A stretch of 64,000 nucleotides of DNA from Gammaproteobacteria bacterium (GCA_012103475.1 WLWS01000004.1:62001-126000), one strand, 5' to 3'. Positions 7,641-21,115 are shown, numbered from the stretch's first letter. The notes: a model not told the origin generated them from the letters alone. Made by a program: numbers and translations.

Positions 7641-10247
7641 TCAGCTGTTTAGTTGTTTTTCTATCCAATCAGGGACACTCTCGAGGGCCGCTGCCAGAGC
7701 ATCAGGTTTGCTGCCTCCGGCCTGTGCCATATCGGGTCTGCCGCCACCTTTACCACCAACCTGTTGAGCAACAAAGTTGACCAGCTCACCCGCTTTAATT
7801 TTGTCGGTCGAATCTTTAGATACCCCCGCAACCAAACTGACTTTACCGTCTTTTACGGTCGCCAGAATCAGGACTGCAGTGCCGAGCTTATTCTTAAGTT
7901 GATCCACAGTTTCCCGCAGAGTTTTGGGATCAGCACCATCGAGGTGTTTAGCCAATACTTTAATTCCGCCAATTTCGAGCGCATCGCTGGCCATGTCATC
8001 ACCTGCGCTGCTGGCGAGCTGCGATTTTAACTTTTCAACTTCCTTCTCCAGTTTGCGTGATCGATCCAGAGTGATTTCGATGCGCGACTCAATGGATTCT
8101 CTGTCTGCCTTAAGCAAGCTTGCAATTCTTCCCAGTCGTCGATCATTGTCATCGACCCAGCTCAAGGCGGCTCGTCCGGTAAGCGCTTCAATACGCCGCA
8201 CGCCGGCTGCTATCCCGGTCTCGGATATAATTTTAAACAAACCAATGTCGCCACTTGCACGCACATGGGTGCCACCACATAGTTCAGTCGAAAAACCATC
8301 TCCGATGCTGAGCACTCTGACTTCTTCGTCGTATTTTTCACCGAAAAGCGACATCGCACCGGACTCCATAGCCTTGTCCAAAGCCATCAGTTCAACGCCG
8401 GTGCTCGAATTGCCAAGAATAATAGAGTTTGTTAATTGTTCGATTTTCCCTAACTCATCGTCACTGACTGCCTGCGGGTGAGCGAAATCAAAACGCAGAC
8501 GATCGGCGGCAACCAGAGAGCCTTTTTGGCTGACGTGCTTACCCAGCACGTGTCGTAAAGCCTCATGCAGAAGATGGGTCGCAGAATGATTACGAACTAT
8601 ATCGGTGCGGACTTCGGTATTGACCCGGGCACGAAGGTTTTGACCGACACTGACATTACCCTGCACTACTTCACCGAGATGAATATGCGCCTTCCCCTGC
8701 TTTTGCGTATCACGGACTTCAAAAACAAGGCCTTCAGCAATCAGTTTTCCACAATCGCCAACCTGCCCGCCGGATTCGGCATAGAATGGTGTCGATGACA
8801 AAATGACGCCGCCTTCTTCGCCCTTCTCCAGGCTGGTAACTGTTTTTCCCTCTTTAAATATCGCCTCGACACTGGCGTCGTGCTCAAAACTCTCATAACC
8901 GGTAAAGGCGGTGACATAATCAAGACCTGTTTCTGACTGGCTACTGTCGAGTTCAAATTTACTTGCAGAGCGGGCGCGTTTTCGTTGTTCAGCCATAGCT
9001 TTGTCAAAGCCGGGTTTGTCCAGAGTCAGATCCCTCTCGCGCGCAATATCTGCGGTGAGATCGATTGGAAAACCGTAAGTGTCATAGAGCTTGAAAACAT
9101 CCTCACCGGCGATGACCTCGCCTTCCAGATTAGCCAGAATATCTTCAAGATGACGCAAACCCTGTTCCAGAGTTTCCGCGAAGCGGATTTCTTCCTGTCT
9201 TAAAGTGCTTTCGACAAACTCCTTTGACTCCAGTAATTCCGGAAAGGCCTCTCCCATTAAATTCGCCAGCGGTTCAACCAGCTTGTAAAAGAAAGGTTCA
9301 TTAAAGCCGATTTTGTTGCCATGCCTTGCAGCTCGACGAATAATCCGTCTTAAAACATAACCACGGCCTTCGTTGGAAGGAATCACGCCATCGCTTATAA
9401 GAAAAGCGCAGGAGCGTATGTGATCGGCAACCACCCGTGCTGAAATAATATCCTCAACAGGTTTTGCACTGATTGCTTCAATGGATTTAATTAAAGACTG
9501 AAACAGATCGATGTCATAATTATTATGTACACCCTGCATCACCGCTGCGATTCGCTCCAGTCCCATTCCGGTATCCACCGAAGGTTTGGGTATAGGGTTT
9601 AAATTGCTGTCACCATCACGGTCATACTGCATGAACACGAGGTTCCAAATTTCCACATAACGATCGCCTTCCTGCTCGGGACTACCCGGCGGGCCACCGT
9701 CAATCTGCTCACCATGATCGTAAAATACTTCGCTGCAAGGGCCGCATGGTCCGGTATCGCCCATGGCCCAGAAATTGTCTTTTTCCCCGCAACGGCTGAA
9801 ACGATTTTTGTCTACGCCGATTTCATTCAGCCATATATCAGCCGCTTCGTCATCGTCTTCATAAACAGTAATCCATAATTTTTCTGCCGGCAGTTTTAAT
9901 TCGACAGTAAGAAAATCCCAGGCAAATTGAATAGCTTCACGCTTGAAGTAATCACCAAAGCTGAAGTTGCCCAGCATTTCGAAAAAAGTGTGGTGGCGGG
10001 CCGTATAACCAACATTTTCTAGGTCGTTATGTTTACCACCGGCACGCACACAGCGTTGTGATGTAACAGCACGTTCATAGCCACGCTTATCCAGGCCGAG
10101 AAACACTTCTTTAAACTGCACCATGCCTGCATTGGTAAACAGTAGTGTCGGATCGTTAGCCGGTACCAATGAACTACTCTTAAGAGGCTCGTGCTTACGG
10201 CTCTTGAAGTAGTCGATAAATAACTGGCGTAGTTCGTTAGTCGTCAT
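7641..10247 (-). CDS. alaS: Alanyl-tRNA synthetase
   Basis: An 868-residue enzyme charging tRNA-Ala. The class II aminoacylation domain ([15 protein letters not shown] near residues 36-50) is followed by the tRNA-recognition part, the editing domain with HSATH (about 555) and CGGTH (about 658), and the C-terminal C-Ala domain ending in the Gly-rich [15 protein letters not shown]. Length is typical. Its start overlaps the recX stop by 11 bases, so recA-recX-alaS probably share a transcript. Confidence 0.97.
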   Translation of the reverse strand: MTTNELRQLFIDYFKSRKHEPLKSSSLVPANDPTLLFTNAGMVQFKEVFLGLDKRGYERAVTSQRCVRAGGKHNDLENVGYTARHHTFFEMLGNFSFGDYFKREAIQFAWDFLTVELKLPAEKLWITVYEDDDEAADIWLNEIGVDKNRFSRCGEKDNFWAMGDTGPCGPCSEVFYDHGEQIDGGPPGSPEQEGDRYVEIWNLVFMQYDRDGDSNLNPIPKPSVDTGMGLERIAAVMQGVHNNYDIDLFQSLIKSIEAISAKPVEDIISARVVADHIRSCAFLISDGVIPSNEGRGYVLRRIIRRAARHGNKIGFNEPFFYKLVEPLANLMGEAFPELLESKEFVESTLRQEEIRFAETLEQGLRHLEDILANLEGEVIAGEDVFKLYDTYGFPIDLTADIARERDLTLDKPGFDKAMAEQRKRARSASKFELDSSQSETGLDYVTAFTGYESFEHDASVEAIFKEGKTVTSLEKGEEGGVILSSTPFYAESGGQVGDCGKLIAEGLVFEVRDTQKQGKAHIHLGEVVQGNVSVGQNLRARVNTEVRTDIVRNHSATHLLHEALRHVLGKHVSQKGSLVAADRLRFDFAHPQAVSDDELGKIEQLTNSIILGNSSTGVELMALDKAMESGAMSLFGEKYDEEVRVLSIGDGFSTELCGGTHVRASGDIGLFKIISETGIAAGVRRIEALTGRAALSWVDDNDRRLGRIASLLKADRESIESRIEITLDRSRKLEKEVEKLKSQLASSAGDDMASDALEIGGIKVLAKHLDGADPKTLRETVDQLKNKLGTAVLILATVKDGKVSLVAGVSKDSTDKIKAGELVNFVAQQVGGKGGGRPDMAQAGGSKPDALAAALESVPDWIEKQLNS

Positions 10248-10698
10248 GCTGTTTTAGTTTTTTAAATAAACGATGGATCTGCTCGCTACTGAAACCACGA
10301 TATTGCAAAAATCGTGATTGATTAGCCTGTTCTTTATAATCTTCCGGTACATCATCTCCGAATTTTTTTCGATGAACTTCGGCTAGCCGCTCAAGCCAGT
10401 GCGGTTCACGCTCATCAAGAAATTCCTCGCTGAGCCACTCAGCGACACCTTTTTGTTTTAATTCCTGCGAAATATGCCTTGGACCATAACCCCGGTTCAT
10501 ACGATCGTGGACAAGAGCCTCAGTAAAACGCGAATCACTTTGCAGACCTTCGTTTTTTAACTGCTCGATAACGCTGTCGATATCCTCGTTATCCAGTTCG
10601 CGAGCACGTAACTTACCACGAAGTTCCTTTTCGCTGTGTTCGCGCCTGGCCAACAGGGCCATGGCGCGTTGTCTTACTTCCGCCTCTGTACCACTCAG
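10237..10698 (-). CDS. recX: Regulatory protein RecX
   Basis: RecX binds RecA filaments and limits recombinase activity. Family features are [12 protein letters not shown] near the N terminus, [15 protein letters not shown] in the middle and [13 protein letters not shown] near the end. The first ATG (10662) gives 141 residues and cuts off conserved N-terminal residues. The frame continues upstream to a CTG at 10698 that overlaps the recA stop as CTGA and has AGGAGG seven bases before it. This gives 153 residues and matches E. coli RecX better. I use the CTG start but hold it with moderate confidence; the gene itself is certain. Confidence 0.85.
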   Translation of the reverse strand: MSGTEAEVRQRAMALLARREHSEKELRGKLRARELDNEDIDSVIEQLKNEGLQSDSRFTEALVHDRMNRGYGPRHISQELKQKGVAEWLSEEFLDEREPHWLERLAEVHRKKFGDDVPEDYKEQANQSRFLQYRGFSSEQIHRLFKKLKQHDD

Positions 10699-11732
10699 GC
10701 TTCAGCCTCCTCTTCAGCTACATCTTCTTTGGCGCTTGTTTTTTCCGGCATCACCTTGGCTCGGATAGCAGTCTGAATTTCATTTGCTGTTTCAGGATTC
10801 TCTTTCAGGTAAACACGAACATTCTCTTTACCCTGACCAATACGATCGCCATTGTAGCTATACCAGGCTCCCGCCTTCTCGATGATGTCGTGCTGAACGC
10901 CCATGCTGATAAGTTCGCTTTCGCGTGAAATGCCCATACCATAAAGTATGTCAAAATAAATCTCTTTAAAGGGCGGAGCGACCTTGTTTTTAACTACTTT
11001 TACGCGCGTTTCATTGCCCACTATTTCATCGCCTTTCTTAATTGCACCTATGCGTCGAATATCAAGACGTACAGATGAGTAGAATTTCAGCGCATTACCC
11101 CCTGTAGTCGTTTCCGGACTACCAAACATAACGCCTATTTTCATACGAATCTGGTTAATAAATATCACCAGGGTATTCGAGCGTTTAATATTGCCGGTTA
11201 ATTTACGTAAGGCTTGTGACATCAGGCGCGCCTGCAAACCCATGTGGCTCGCGCCCATTTCACCTTCAATTTCTGCTTTTGGAGTCAGCGCAGCAACGGA
11301 ATCGATAATCACCAAATCCACAGCACCCGAGCGTACCAGCATGTCGGTAATTTCCAGAGCCTGCTCACCGGTGTCAGGCTGTGAGACCAGTAAATCATCG
11401 ATTTGTACTCCGAGTTTCTCGGCATACTGGGGATCCAGAGCGTGCTCCGCATCAACAAAAGCGGCAGTGCCGCCCTCTTTCTGGATTTCTGCCGCAACGT
11501 GCAAGGCCAGTGTGGTTTTACCGGAAGATTCCGGCCCGTAAATCTCTACCACCCGGCCTTTCGGCAAGCCGCCGATACCGAGCCCGATATCCAGGCCGAT
11601 GGAACCTGTAGAAATCGCCTCTACATCAACAACTACGCCGTCATCACTCATGCGCATGATAGATCCTTTACCAAATTGCTTTTCAATCTGGCCCAGGGCA
11701 ATGCCCAAAGCCTGTTTCTTTTTCTCGTCCAT
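10695..11732 (-). CDS. recA: Recombinase A
   Basis: A 345-residue RecA. It has the Walker A motif [10 protein letters not shown] (about 66-75), [17 protein letters not shown] in the loop region that contacts DNA, and an acidic C-terminal tail ([11 protein letters not shown]). It performs homologous strand exchange and activates LexA self-cleavage. AGAGAGAG stands four bases before the ATG. recX follows directly. Upstream, only 48 bases separate it from thpR, and I see no LexA box (CTGT-N8-ACAG) there. Confidence 0.98.
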   Translation of the reverse strand: MDEKKKQALGIALGQIEKQFGKGSIMRMSDDGVVVDVEAISTGSIGLDIGLGIGGLPKGRVVEIYGPESSGKTTLALHVAAEIQKEGGTAAFVDAEHALDPQYAEKLGVQIDDLLVSQPDTGEQALEITDMLVRSGAVDLVIIDSVAALTPKAEIEGEMGASHMGLQARLMSQALRKLTGNIKRSNTLVIFINQIRMKIGVMFGSPETTTGGNALKFYSSVRLDIRRIGAIKKGDEIVGNETRVKVVKNKVAPPFKEIYFDILYGMGISRESELISMGVQHDIIEKAGAWYSYNGDRIGQGKENVRVYLKENPETANEIQTAIRAKVMPEKTSAKEDVAEEEAEA

Positions 11733-11776
11733 TAGACTCTCTCTTTAGTATGGTTTAACGAATTAATTCGGTGCTA

Positions 11777-11785
11777 ATTATCACA
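11777..11785 (-). promoter_or_regulatory. Possible extended -10 promoter for recA
   Basis: Reading the minus strand, TGTGATAAT gives an extended -10 (TGn followed by GATAAT, 11782-11777) about 40 bases before the recA start and overlapping the thpR stop codon. No good -35 stands 17 bases upstream. Weak evidence, listed because recA normally has its own promoter. Confidence 0.3.
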
Positions 11786-12292
11786 TAATTTTGAGTGGCC
11801 AGCGTAGCTTAACTTCATATCTGACACCTTGCTCCTGGCTTATCGATTCGATCAGGCAGAATTCCCTGATATTCCATAATATTGGCTCAAAATCCACAGC
11901 TTCATAGTCAGATTTTACCTTTCTTGCCAGAGTAAGATGTGGTCGATATGGGCGTTCAGGTAGTTGCAGCCCGCAGTCCCGGGCCAGCGCGTGTAAAGCC
12001 TGAGCTAGCGTTGGCAATTCATCAGGGTAAGTGGAAGGACCGACCCAGGCTATTTTAGGTTTTTGCCACCAGCCGAGACTGTCCAGTCGCAAAGAAAATG
12101 ACCTCGCCTGAATCTGCTTCGCGCCCTCTTCAAGACGGGCATAAATCTCCTCATCGACATTTCCCAGAAACGCGAGAGTCATGTGAGTATTGCTCTTTGC
12201 CAGGAGTCGCGCGTTCTCCAGCGTCAGGCTTTCAGCCAGTGTATAAAGCTGCTCTCTGTGTTCATTCTCCGGCCACAGGCCAAAGAATAATC

Positions 12293-12296
<4 letters not shown>
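11781..12296 (-). CDS. thpR: RNA 2',3'-cyclic phosphodiesterase (2H family)
   Basis: A 171-residue member of the LigT/2H phosphoesterase family. The paired catalytic motifs are HMTL (residues 38-41) and HLTL (120-123), and the sequence opens with MRLFFGLWP. The enzyme opens 2',3'-cyclic phosphates of RNA to 2'-phosphates. It overlaps pncC by four bases (ATGA), so the two are translationally coupled. It lies between pncC and recA, a position usually held by pncC alone in other gammaproteobacteria. Confidence 0.93.
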
Positions 12297-14850
<2,554 letters not shown>

Positions 14851-14851
14851 G

Positions 14852-16312
14852 CTAGACCCGATAATTCGGTGGCTCTTTGGTGATTGTCACATCATGTACA
14901 TGACTTTCTTTCATGCCGGCACCGGTCAATCGAACAAATTCCGGTTTACTACGCATTTCCTCAATAGTACGACATCCTGTGTAGCCCATTGACCCTCTGA
15001 CACCGCCCATCAGCTGATGAACTATGGCACTCATTGCCCCTTTGCAGGGTACCCGGCCTTCTATGCCCTCAGGCACCAGTTTCTCTATCTCATCGTTTTC
15101 CTGGAAATAACGATCGGACGAGCCATGTGTCTGCGCCATCGCACCAACAGAACCCATACCCCGATAAGATTTGTATGAGCGACCCTGAAATAGTTCTACT
15201 TCACCGGGTGCTTCTTCCGTGCCTGCGAACAGTCCTCCGACCATTATTGAATACGCGCCGGCCGCCAGCGCCTTGGCAATATCTCCGGAATAACGAATGC
15301 CACCGTCTGAAATCAGGGGCACGCCGCTGGCTTTCAGAGCTTCAGCGACATTATTAACAGCCGTGATTTGCGGCATACCCACACCAGTGACGATGCGAGT
15401 TGTACAAATAGAACCTGGTCCGATGCCAACCTTAACTCCGTCCGCGCCAGCCTTAACCAGAGCAAGGGCACCATCCGCTGTCGCCACATTACCGCCAATC
15501 ACCTGACAATCCGGGAAATTCGCCTTGATCCAGCTGACCATACTCAGCACTCCTTCAGAATGACCATGGGCAGTATCCACCACCAGCACATCGGCGCCGA
15601 CTTTAATAAGTGCTTCAACCCGCTCTTCGGTTCCGGGTCCAACACCGACCGCCGCGCCGACACGTAGACTTTCATCACTGTCCTTGCAGGCTTCCGGGTA
15701 TTCACTGGCCTTTTGAATATCTTTTACTGTCACCAGGCCCCGTAACTCAAATTTGTCATTAACTACCAGAACTTTCTCAATTCTATGCTGGTGCAGGAGG
15801 CTGGTGATTTCGCTGGTTTCCGCGCCCTCTTTCACAGTCACCAGTCGATTCTTCGGAGTCATTGCCGAGGAGACCGGATCATCAAAGTGTGTCTCAAAAC
15901 GCAAGTCGCGGCTGGTGACAATACCCACCAGCTCTTCACCATCAACCACCGGTACCCCCGATATACGTTTTGCCCGGGTTAGCTCCATGACTTCACGCAC
16001 ACTCGTTTGTGGTGAAACGGTAAAGGGATCGGTAATCACACCGCTTTCATATTTTTTTACGATACGAACTTCATCAGCCTGTTGTTGCGGACTCATGTTT
16101 TTATGGATTATGCCAATACCACCTTCCTGGGCAATGGCAATAGCCAGACTGGACTCGGTGACCGTATCCATAGCCGCTGACATAAGAGGAATTTTGAGAC
16201 TGATTCCTTTGGTCAGACTGGTTTGCAGGCTGACTTCCCGGGGCAGAACCTGTGAATAGGCTGGTGTAAGGAGAACATCATCAAATGTCAGGGCTTCTTC
16301 GGTGATTCGCAT
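14852..16312 (-). CDS. guaB: IMP dehydrogenase
   Basis: 486 residues from the ATG at 16312 ([13 protein letters not shown]), equal to the family length. The frame stays open upstream to 16501, but that part lacks similarity and crosses a terminator-like hairpin. Two CBS domains lie near residues 95-205. The catalytic cysteine is in GPGSICTTR (about 304), with the mobile flap after it ([10 protein letters not shown]). It oxidises IMP to XMP, the committed step to GMP, and is followed immediately by guaA. Confidence 0.98.
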   Translation of the reverse strand: MRITEEALTFDDVLLTPAYSQVLPREVSLQTSLTKGISLKIPLMSAAMDTVTESSLAIAIAQEGGIGIIHKNMSPQQQADEVRIVKKYESGVITDPFTVSPQTSVREVMELTRAKRISGVPVVDGEELVGIVTSRDLRFETHFDDPVSSAMTPKNRLVTVKEGAETSEITSLLHQHRIEKVLVVNDKFELRGLVTVKDIQKASEYPEACKDSDESLRVGAAVGVGPGTEERVEALIKVGADVLVVDTAHGHSEGVLSMVSWIKANFPDCQVIGGNVATADGALALVKAGADGVKVGIGPGSICTTRIVTGVGMPQITAVNNVAEALKASGVPLISDGGIRYSGDIAKALAAGAYSIMVGGLFAGTEEAPGEVELFQGRSYKSYRGMGSVGAMAQTHGSSDRYFQENDEIEKLVPEGIEGRVPCKGAMSAIVHQLMGGVRGSMGYTGCRTIEEMRSKPEFVRLTGAGMKESHVHDVTITKEPPNYRV

Positions 16313-16369
16313 TGCGGATGAGCCTTTTTTGGTTTGTGGCGGTGTTGCTGACTTGCATGTAAATAAAAA

Positions 16370-16394
16370 GGGCGCCTCGATAATCGGGGTGCCC
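16370..16394 (-). terminator. Terminator-like hairpin in the guaB leader
   Basis: On the minus strand GGGCACC and GGCGCCC pair around CGAT-T-ATCG, and TTTTTATTT follows at once (16369-16361). This is the form of an intrinsic terminator. It lies after the predicted guaB promoter and about 58 bases before the guaB start. No minus-strand gene upstream needs it, since xseA runs the other way. It may therefore attenuate guaBA. See the finding. Confidence 0.6.
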
Positions 16395-16405
16395 AGTAGC
16401 GCTAT

Positions 16406-16434
16406 AGTATAATATTTATCACTCAAGTGGTAAA
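16406..16434 (-). promoter_or_regulatory. Predicted guaBA promoter
   Basis: Minus strand TTTACC (16434-16429) and TATACT (16411-16406) are 17 bases apart and match the sigma-70 hexamers at four and five of six positions. Transcription would start near 16399, giving a leader of about 88 bases. The same patch holds a perfect plus-strand TATAAT (16408-16413) that could serve xseA. Confidence 0.5.
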
Positions 16435-16463
16435 TCGAACATTCGAGTAATTTAGGTAAAAAG

Positions 16464-17816
16464 ATGGTTAAAAACGAATTCGAAAATCGAGATGTATACA
16501 ACGTTACGCGACTGAATCGCGAAGTTCGCGCGGTACTTGAGGGTAGTTTCCCTCTGCTCTGGGTTCAGGGTGAGATTTCTAATCTGGCCAGACCTGCCTC
16601 AGGACATATTTACTTCTCTTTGAAAGATAAGCATTCTCAGGTTCGCTGCGCCATGTTTCGCAATCGCATGCGTTCAATAAAATTTGTGCCGGAAAATGGC
16701 ATGGAAATTCTAGCCAGAGCCAATGTCGGTCTCTATGAAGGTCGAGGTGAATTCCAGTTAATCATGGAACACATTGAACCGGCTGGCGAAGGTGCATTAC
16801 AACGCGCCTTTGAAGAATTAAAACAACGACTGAACGAAGAAGGTCTATTCGCCGAGGAACACAAAAAACCACTACCGGCTTTTCCAAAGTCGATCGGCAT
16901 AATAACCTCGCCAAGTGGCGCCGCTATTCGCGATATTCTACAAGTCTTGCGACGTCGTTATCCGCTAGCCGAAGTTGTAATTTATCCGGTACCTGTTCAA
17001 GGTGAAGGTTCAGCCGAGAAAATTATTCATGCCCTGCAGGAAGCTAACAGGCGATATGAGTGTGATGTCCTGATCCTGAGTCGTGGTGGAGGTTCGCTGG
17101 AAGATCTCTGGTCGTTCAATGAAGAAAACCTTGCCCGCGCCATTCACAGCAGCAGCCTGCCTGTTGTCAGCGGTGTGGGACATGAAATAGATTTTACCAT
17201 TGCCGACTTTGTTGCTGATCAAAGAGCGCCTACACCATCGGCAGCAGCTGAACTTGTCAGCCCCGATTGCAGAGAATTGCTTAATTCTATAGAACAAAGT
17301 GCATCCGGGCTGGAGCGAATCATTCAGACTAAACTGTCAAACATCGGACAAACATTATATCAACTTGAAAAACGCCTGCCGCATCCGGAACGACGCTTAC
17401 AACTAATCAGCCAGAGACTTGATGAAACTTCTATACGACTGCAACAGGCGATAAAAGGCGAACTTGCCCACAAGCGAAATACTCTGCTACAAACATCGAG
17501 TGAATTAAATAATTTCAATCCACTGCAAATGCTCACGATGAAACGTGATAAGTGTCAGCATCTGTTTGAAAAAATGCAATCCAGGATCAGTTATTTACTT
17601 GAACATGCAAATCAGCGTATGCAACACCTGAATCATGCTTTACACACGATCAGCCCGCTTGCGACTCTGGAGAGGGGCTACGCCATCGTCACTCATGGCC
17701 AGCAAAATCAGATCGTGCGTGATGCTGAGCAGATTCAGAGTGGAGATATTATCCGAACCCGCCTTGCCCGGGGTGAAATCGAAGCACGCGTGGAATCACT
17801 TAAAAAAGCAGATTGA
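16464..17816 (+). CDS. xseA: Exodeoxyribonuclease VII large subunit
   Basis: A 450-residue subunit with an N-terminal OB-fold ([24 protein letters not shown], in two parts of the motif at about 33-56), the catalytic core ([47 protein letters not shown]) and a long coiled-coil C-terminal region. With XseB it degrades single-stranded DNA. xseB is not in this window. It is divergent from guaB, 151 bases away, as in many gammaproteobacteria, and overlaps the next gene by four bases. Confidence 0.97.
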   Translation: MVKNEFENRDVYNVTRLNREVRAVLEGSFPLLWVQGEISNLARPASGHIYFSLKDKHSQVRCAMFRNRMRSIKFVPENGMEILARANVGLYEGRGEFQLIMEHIEPAGEGALQRAFEELKQRLNEEGLFAEEHKKPLPAFPKSIGIITSPSGAAIRDILQVLRRRYPLAEVVIYPVPVQGEGSAEKIIHALQEANRRYECDVLILSRGGGSLEDLWSFNEENLARAIHSSSLPVVSGVGHEIDFTIADFVADQRAPTPSAAAELVSPDCRELLNSIEQSASGLERIIQTKLSNIGQTLYQLEKRLPHPERRLQLISQRLDETSIRLQQAIKGELAHKRNTLLQTSSELNNFNPLQMLTMKRDKCQHLFEKMQSRISYLLEHANQRMQHLNHALHTISPLATLERGYAIVTHGQQNQIVRDAEQIQSGDIIRTRLARGEIEARVESLKKAD

Positions 17817-18631
17817 ACACGCAGCGAAAAAAAGTACTGTTCTTTTTACTGCTACTCACCAGTCATTTTCCATTTGTCTATGCAGATGCCGTTCCCGGTG
17901 GTATCGCCAGAGTATTAATCGATACAGATGAGCGCCCACGTGCTTTTTACAAAGATAAACTGGTGTTAATACTCGGTCAGGCGGGTAATTGGGAAGCTGT
18001 TGTAGGCATCGATCTGGCTGCTGAAGCGGGAACTCATAAGCTTAAAATTGAAACGCCTGCCTCGTCCTATTATCTCAACTTTGAAGTTCAGGGCAAAAAA
18101 TACGAGAGCCAGCACATTACTATAAAGGACAAACGTAAAGTAAATCCGGGCAATCTGGATATGCAACGTATCGCTCGCGACCAGCGTGATATTCTCGAGG
18201 CTAAAAGCAGCTGGACAGAGCAGAGACAACCCTCGCTTGAACTACAACTTCCGCTAGCCGGACGCCTGAGTAGTCCTTTCGGCTTAAGACGTTTTTTTAA
18301 TAATCAGGCGCGTAAACCTCATAGCGGTATCGATATTGCCGCCGCCGCTGGCACAGCGATTGTCGCAGCAGGTTCTGGCGTCGTCATTGCGACAGGAAAT
18401 TATTTCTTTAATGGTAATACTGTTTTTATCGATCATGGACAGGGCATGCTAAGCATGTACTGTCATATGCAAGACTTCTCGATTGAGGTAGGTGATCAGC
18501 TGGAACAAGGTGAAATTATAGGTTGGGTCGGTCAGACCGGACGCGTCACAGGTCCGCATCTGCATTTTAGTGTACTTTTGAATCAGACTATGGTTGATCC
18601 CGCACTTTTCCTGACACTGCCCGGGTCCTGA
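17813..18631 (+). CDS. Secreted M23-family peptidase
   Basis: 272 residues. It starts at TTG (17813), overlapping the xseA stop as TTGA. A signal peptide is clear: a basic start, then VLFFLLLLTSHFPFVYA, cleaved near residue 25. An immunoglobulin-like N-terminal half (ARVLIDTDERPRAFYKDK) precedes the M23 zinc domain, with HSGIDIA near 171 and HLHF at 249-252 as ligands and catalytic residues. Such LytM enzymes cut peptidoglycan cross-bridges in the periplasm. It looks catalytically complete, so it is probably an active endopeptidase rather than an EnvC/NlpD-type activator. Confidence 0.92.
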   Translation: MNTQRKKVLFFLLLLTSHFPFVYADAVPGGIARVLIDTDERPRAFYKDKLVLILGQAGNWEAVVGIDLAAEAGTHKLKIETPASSYYLNFEVQGKKYESQHITIKDKRKVNPGNLDMQRIARDQRDILEAKSSWTEQRQPSLELQLPLAGRLSSPFGLRRFFNNQARKPHSGIDIAAAAGTAIVAAGSGVVIATGNYFFNGNTVFIDHGQGMLSMYCHMQDFSIEVGDQLEQGEIIGWVGQTGRVTGPHLHFSVLLNQTMVDPALFLTLPGS

Positions 18632-18645
18632 ACGAAATTACGGGT

Positions 18646-19626
18646 TTACTGTTTTCCGACTGAAGCGTCACCAATGGCCTGCAGATCAGCGTGATAAGAA
18701 GAACGCACCATAGGTGCGCTGGCAACATTTTCAAATCCGATTGATGCGGCATATTCACCTAATTCATCAAACTCATCAGGATGTACAAAACGCTCAACCG
18801 CGAGATGAAAACGACTGGGTTGCAGATATTGGCCAAGTGTCAGCATATCGCAGTCGTGCTCGCGAAGGTCACGCAATACCTGTTTAACCTCTTCTGTTGT
18901 CTCGCCAAGACCAAGCATAAGTCCTGATTTACTGCGTAAGCCTGAATAACGTTTTTTGAATTGTTTAATTAGTTCAAGCGACCAGGCGTAATCCGCACCG
19001 GGCCTGACTTTTTTATACAAAGATGGAACAGTCTCCAGGTTATGATTCAATACATCCGGACGACATTGCTCAAACTTGTCCAGTGCAACTTCCAAGCGGC
19101 CTCTGAAATCCGGCACCAGTGTTTCTATTTTTATCCCGGGTACCGCATCGCGTACGGCGCGAATGCAATCCACAAAATGCTCTGCACCACCATCGCGAAG
19201 ATCATCCCGATCAACTGATGTAATCACGATGTATTTCAATTTCATCAGGGCGACGGCTTCGGCCAGTTGCTGCGGTTCATTTGTGTCAAGCGGCTGAGGT
19301 CGGCCATGTGCGACGTCGCAAAAAGGACAACGGCGCGTGCATAAATCACCCATGATCATAAATGTCGCCGTACCATGACTAAAACATTCACCGAGATTCG
19401 GGCAGGAGGCTTCCTCGCAAACTGTATGCAGCTTATGCTCACGAATCAGAGTTTTAAGTTCCTGTACGCGGGGATCGGTCGGTGCTTTTGCACGAATCCA
19501 TTTTGGTTTTCGCGGAAGTGGTCCTTCCTGTGGAATCACCTTTATCGGAATTCGCGATGTTTTTAGTTCGCCGCGCTGTTCTTTAGTCGGCTTTTGTTTG
19601 GGCTCAATCTGCATGGTCTCTCTCAT
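18646..19626 (-). CDS. lipA: Lipoyl synthase
   Basis: A 326-residue radical-SAM enzyme that inserts two sulfurs into protein-bound octanoate. The auxiliary cluster cysteines are Cys70, Cys75 and Cys81, and the radical-SAM cluster is CTRRCPFC (Cys96, 100, 103). The C-terminal RSSYHAD supplies the usual serine ligand. It follows lipB by nine bases on the same strand, and the unit ybeD-lipB-lipA is standard. Confidence 0.98.
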   Translation of the reverse strand: MRETMQIEPKQKPTKEQRGELKTSRIPIKVIPQEGPLPRKPKWIRAKAPTDPRVQELKTLIREHKLHTVCEEASCPNLGECFSHGTATFMIMGDLCTRRCPFCDVAHGRPQPLDTNEPQQLAEAVALMKLKYIVITSVDRDDLRDGGAEHFVDCIRAVRDAVPGIKIETLVPDFRGRLEVALDKFEQCRPDVLNHNLETVPSLYKKVRPGADYAWSLELIKQFKKRYSGLRSKSGLMLGLGETTEEVKQVLRDLREHDCDMLTLGQYLQPSRFHLAVERFVHPDEFDELGEYAASIGFENVASAPMVRSSYHADLQAIGDASVGKQ

Positions 19627-19635
19627 TCAATTCCG

Positions 19636-20307
19636 TCAGGCTGCATCGTTATCTGCCGTAGCACACAGCCCTTGCTTCTCAATTATTGTACACCCCTCGG
19701 GAAATATTTTTTCTCGTAGTTTGTTAACCAAAGCGCTGGCAACTTCGTCAATGGTTAATTCTGGTCTGTATTCGGCAAGTTGTGTGACCCCGAGTTGAGG
19801 GTAACCGCAGGGATTGATGCCAGAAAAAGGTGTTAAATCCATATTCACATTGAGTGCGATACCATGATAACTGCATCCGCGTCTGACGCGGATGCCGAGC
19901 GCCGCAATTTTGCTCTCCTGCACATAGACACCGGGTGCGCCATCGCGCCTATGCGCCGGTATTTCCAGTTCTTCAAGGTATTCGATGATTGCTTCTTCGA
20001 GCACCTGTACATAATCTTTGATACCAATCCCGATTCTTTTCAGATTCAATAATAAATAAACCACTAACTGACCGGGCCCGTGATAGGTTACCTGACCACC
20101 ACGGTCGCTGGAAACAAGCGGAATATCACCGCTATCCAGAACATGCTCTTTCTTTCCGGCCATTCCAAGTGTGTAGACTGGGGGATGTTCCAGGCACCAG
20201 ATTTCGTCGTCACTTTCGGCGTCTCGCTGCGAGGTATAGGCTGACATGGCCTGGTAACTCTGCTCATAAGCCAATAATCCAGGCTTGCGCAGGACGAGCT
20301 TACTCAT
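19636..20307 (-). CDS. lipB: Octanoyl transferase LipB
   Basis: A 223-residue enzyme that moves octanoyl from acyl carrier protein to lipoyl domains. It has GGQVTYHGPGQLVVY (residues 70-84) and the catalytic pair Lys133 and Cys167 (INPCGYP). It overlaps ybeD by four bases (ATGA). Confidence 0.97.
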   Translation of the reverse strand: MSKLVLRKPGLLAYEQSYQAMSAYTSQRDAESDDEIWCLEHPPVYTLGMAGKKEHVLDSGDIPLVSSDRGGQVTYHGPGQLVVYLLLNLKRIGIGIKDYVQVLEEAIIEYLEELEIPAHRRDGAPGVYVQESKIAALGIRVRRGCSYHGIALNVNMDLTPFSGINPCGYPQLGVTQLAEYRPELTIDEVASALVNKLREKIFPEGCTIIEKQGLCATADNDAA

Positions 20308-20573
20308 AGTGCCATCAGAATCCGTTTTTCCGCCGTCAGATCCATATAAATTCTGTCAAGTTGCTCTCGACTTTGCGCCTTGATGGTAACGGTCACAGAC
20401 AGGTAACGGCCACCTTTGCTTGATTTCGATTTAACCGCACCCTCCAGTAAATCCGGGCTATGTCGCCTAATCAGGCTGACTACCAACGCGTCGAAATCCT
20501 CTGTCGCCTCACCCATGGCCTTGATTGGAAAATCACAGGGAAATTCGAGTAGAGATTCGTCGGTATCCATCAC
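20304..20573 (-). CDS. ybeD: YbeD-like DUF493 protein
   Basis: An 89-residue protein with LEFPCDFPIKAMG at the start, the mark of DUF493, an ACT-like fold of unknown function. In gammaproteobacteria it lies between dat or dacA and lipB. Here the lipB side is kept, but the dat-dacA side is about 4.2 kb away. Confidence 0.93.
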   Translation of the reverse strand: MMDTDESLLEFPCDFPIKAMGEATEDFDALVVSLIRRHSPDLLEGAVKSKSSKGGRYLSVTVTIKAQSREQLDRIYMDLTAEKRILMAL

Positions 20574-20690
20574 AGTTTGATTAAGTTATATTTCATTAAG
20601 ATAGACAAAAAGCGTAACATATAAGCCAAGCTTTGCTTACTATTTACAGGATCACTACATCTCCATTAAAACGATAACCAAGGTACTCAA

Positions 20691-21041
20691 ATGAAACTGA
20701 TAAACCTATTATTGACCCTAAGCCTTTGCGTTTCCATGCCATCGATAGTTTTCGCTGAAGGCGAAGAAAAATGTGAATATCCGACACAACCACCAATTCC
20801 GAATGGCCGAAAAGCCACCGAGGCTGAGCTTGTCGCAGCACAGAAAGCAATGAAAGCCTATCTGGCGGAAGGTGATGCCTTCATAGCATGTATAACGGAA
20901 CAGGAAGAAAGCTGGGGTGATGAAGCCACACCAGAGCAAAAAGAAATGGTTGTTCGATTTAACAACAAAGTTGTCGATGACATGCAGGCCGTTGCAGACT
21001 TATTTAATGCTGCTGTCAGGGCCTACAAAGGCAAAAAATGA
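20691..21041 (+). CDS. Small secreted protein of unknown function
   Basis: 116 residues with a clean signal peptide (MKLINLLLTLSLCVSMPSIVFA, cut after Ala22). The mature part has two cysteines that could pair, a PTQPPIPNGR stretch and two helices rich in Ala, Glu and Lys. AAGG stands seven bases before the ATG. I recognise no family. It precedes the dual cyclic-nucleotide-domain gene by 74 bases. Confidence 0.8.
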   Translation: MKLINLLLTLSLCVSMPSIVFAEGEEKCEYPTQPPIPNGRKATEAELVAAQKAMKAYLAEGDAFIACITEQEESWGDEATPEQKEMVVRFNNKVVDDMQAVADLFNAAVRAYKGKK

Positions 21042-21115
21042 TTAATTTTTCCAGATATAAGCGTTTCTGGCTTGCTTATCCATAGTAAGTATTCACTAAT
21101 CAACAAAAAGAACAC

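Noticed and set aside
16313..16501. Longer N terminus for guaB
   Set aside because: The frame is open, but the added residues match no IMP dehydrogenase and the stretch contains the promoter and the terminator-like hairpin.
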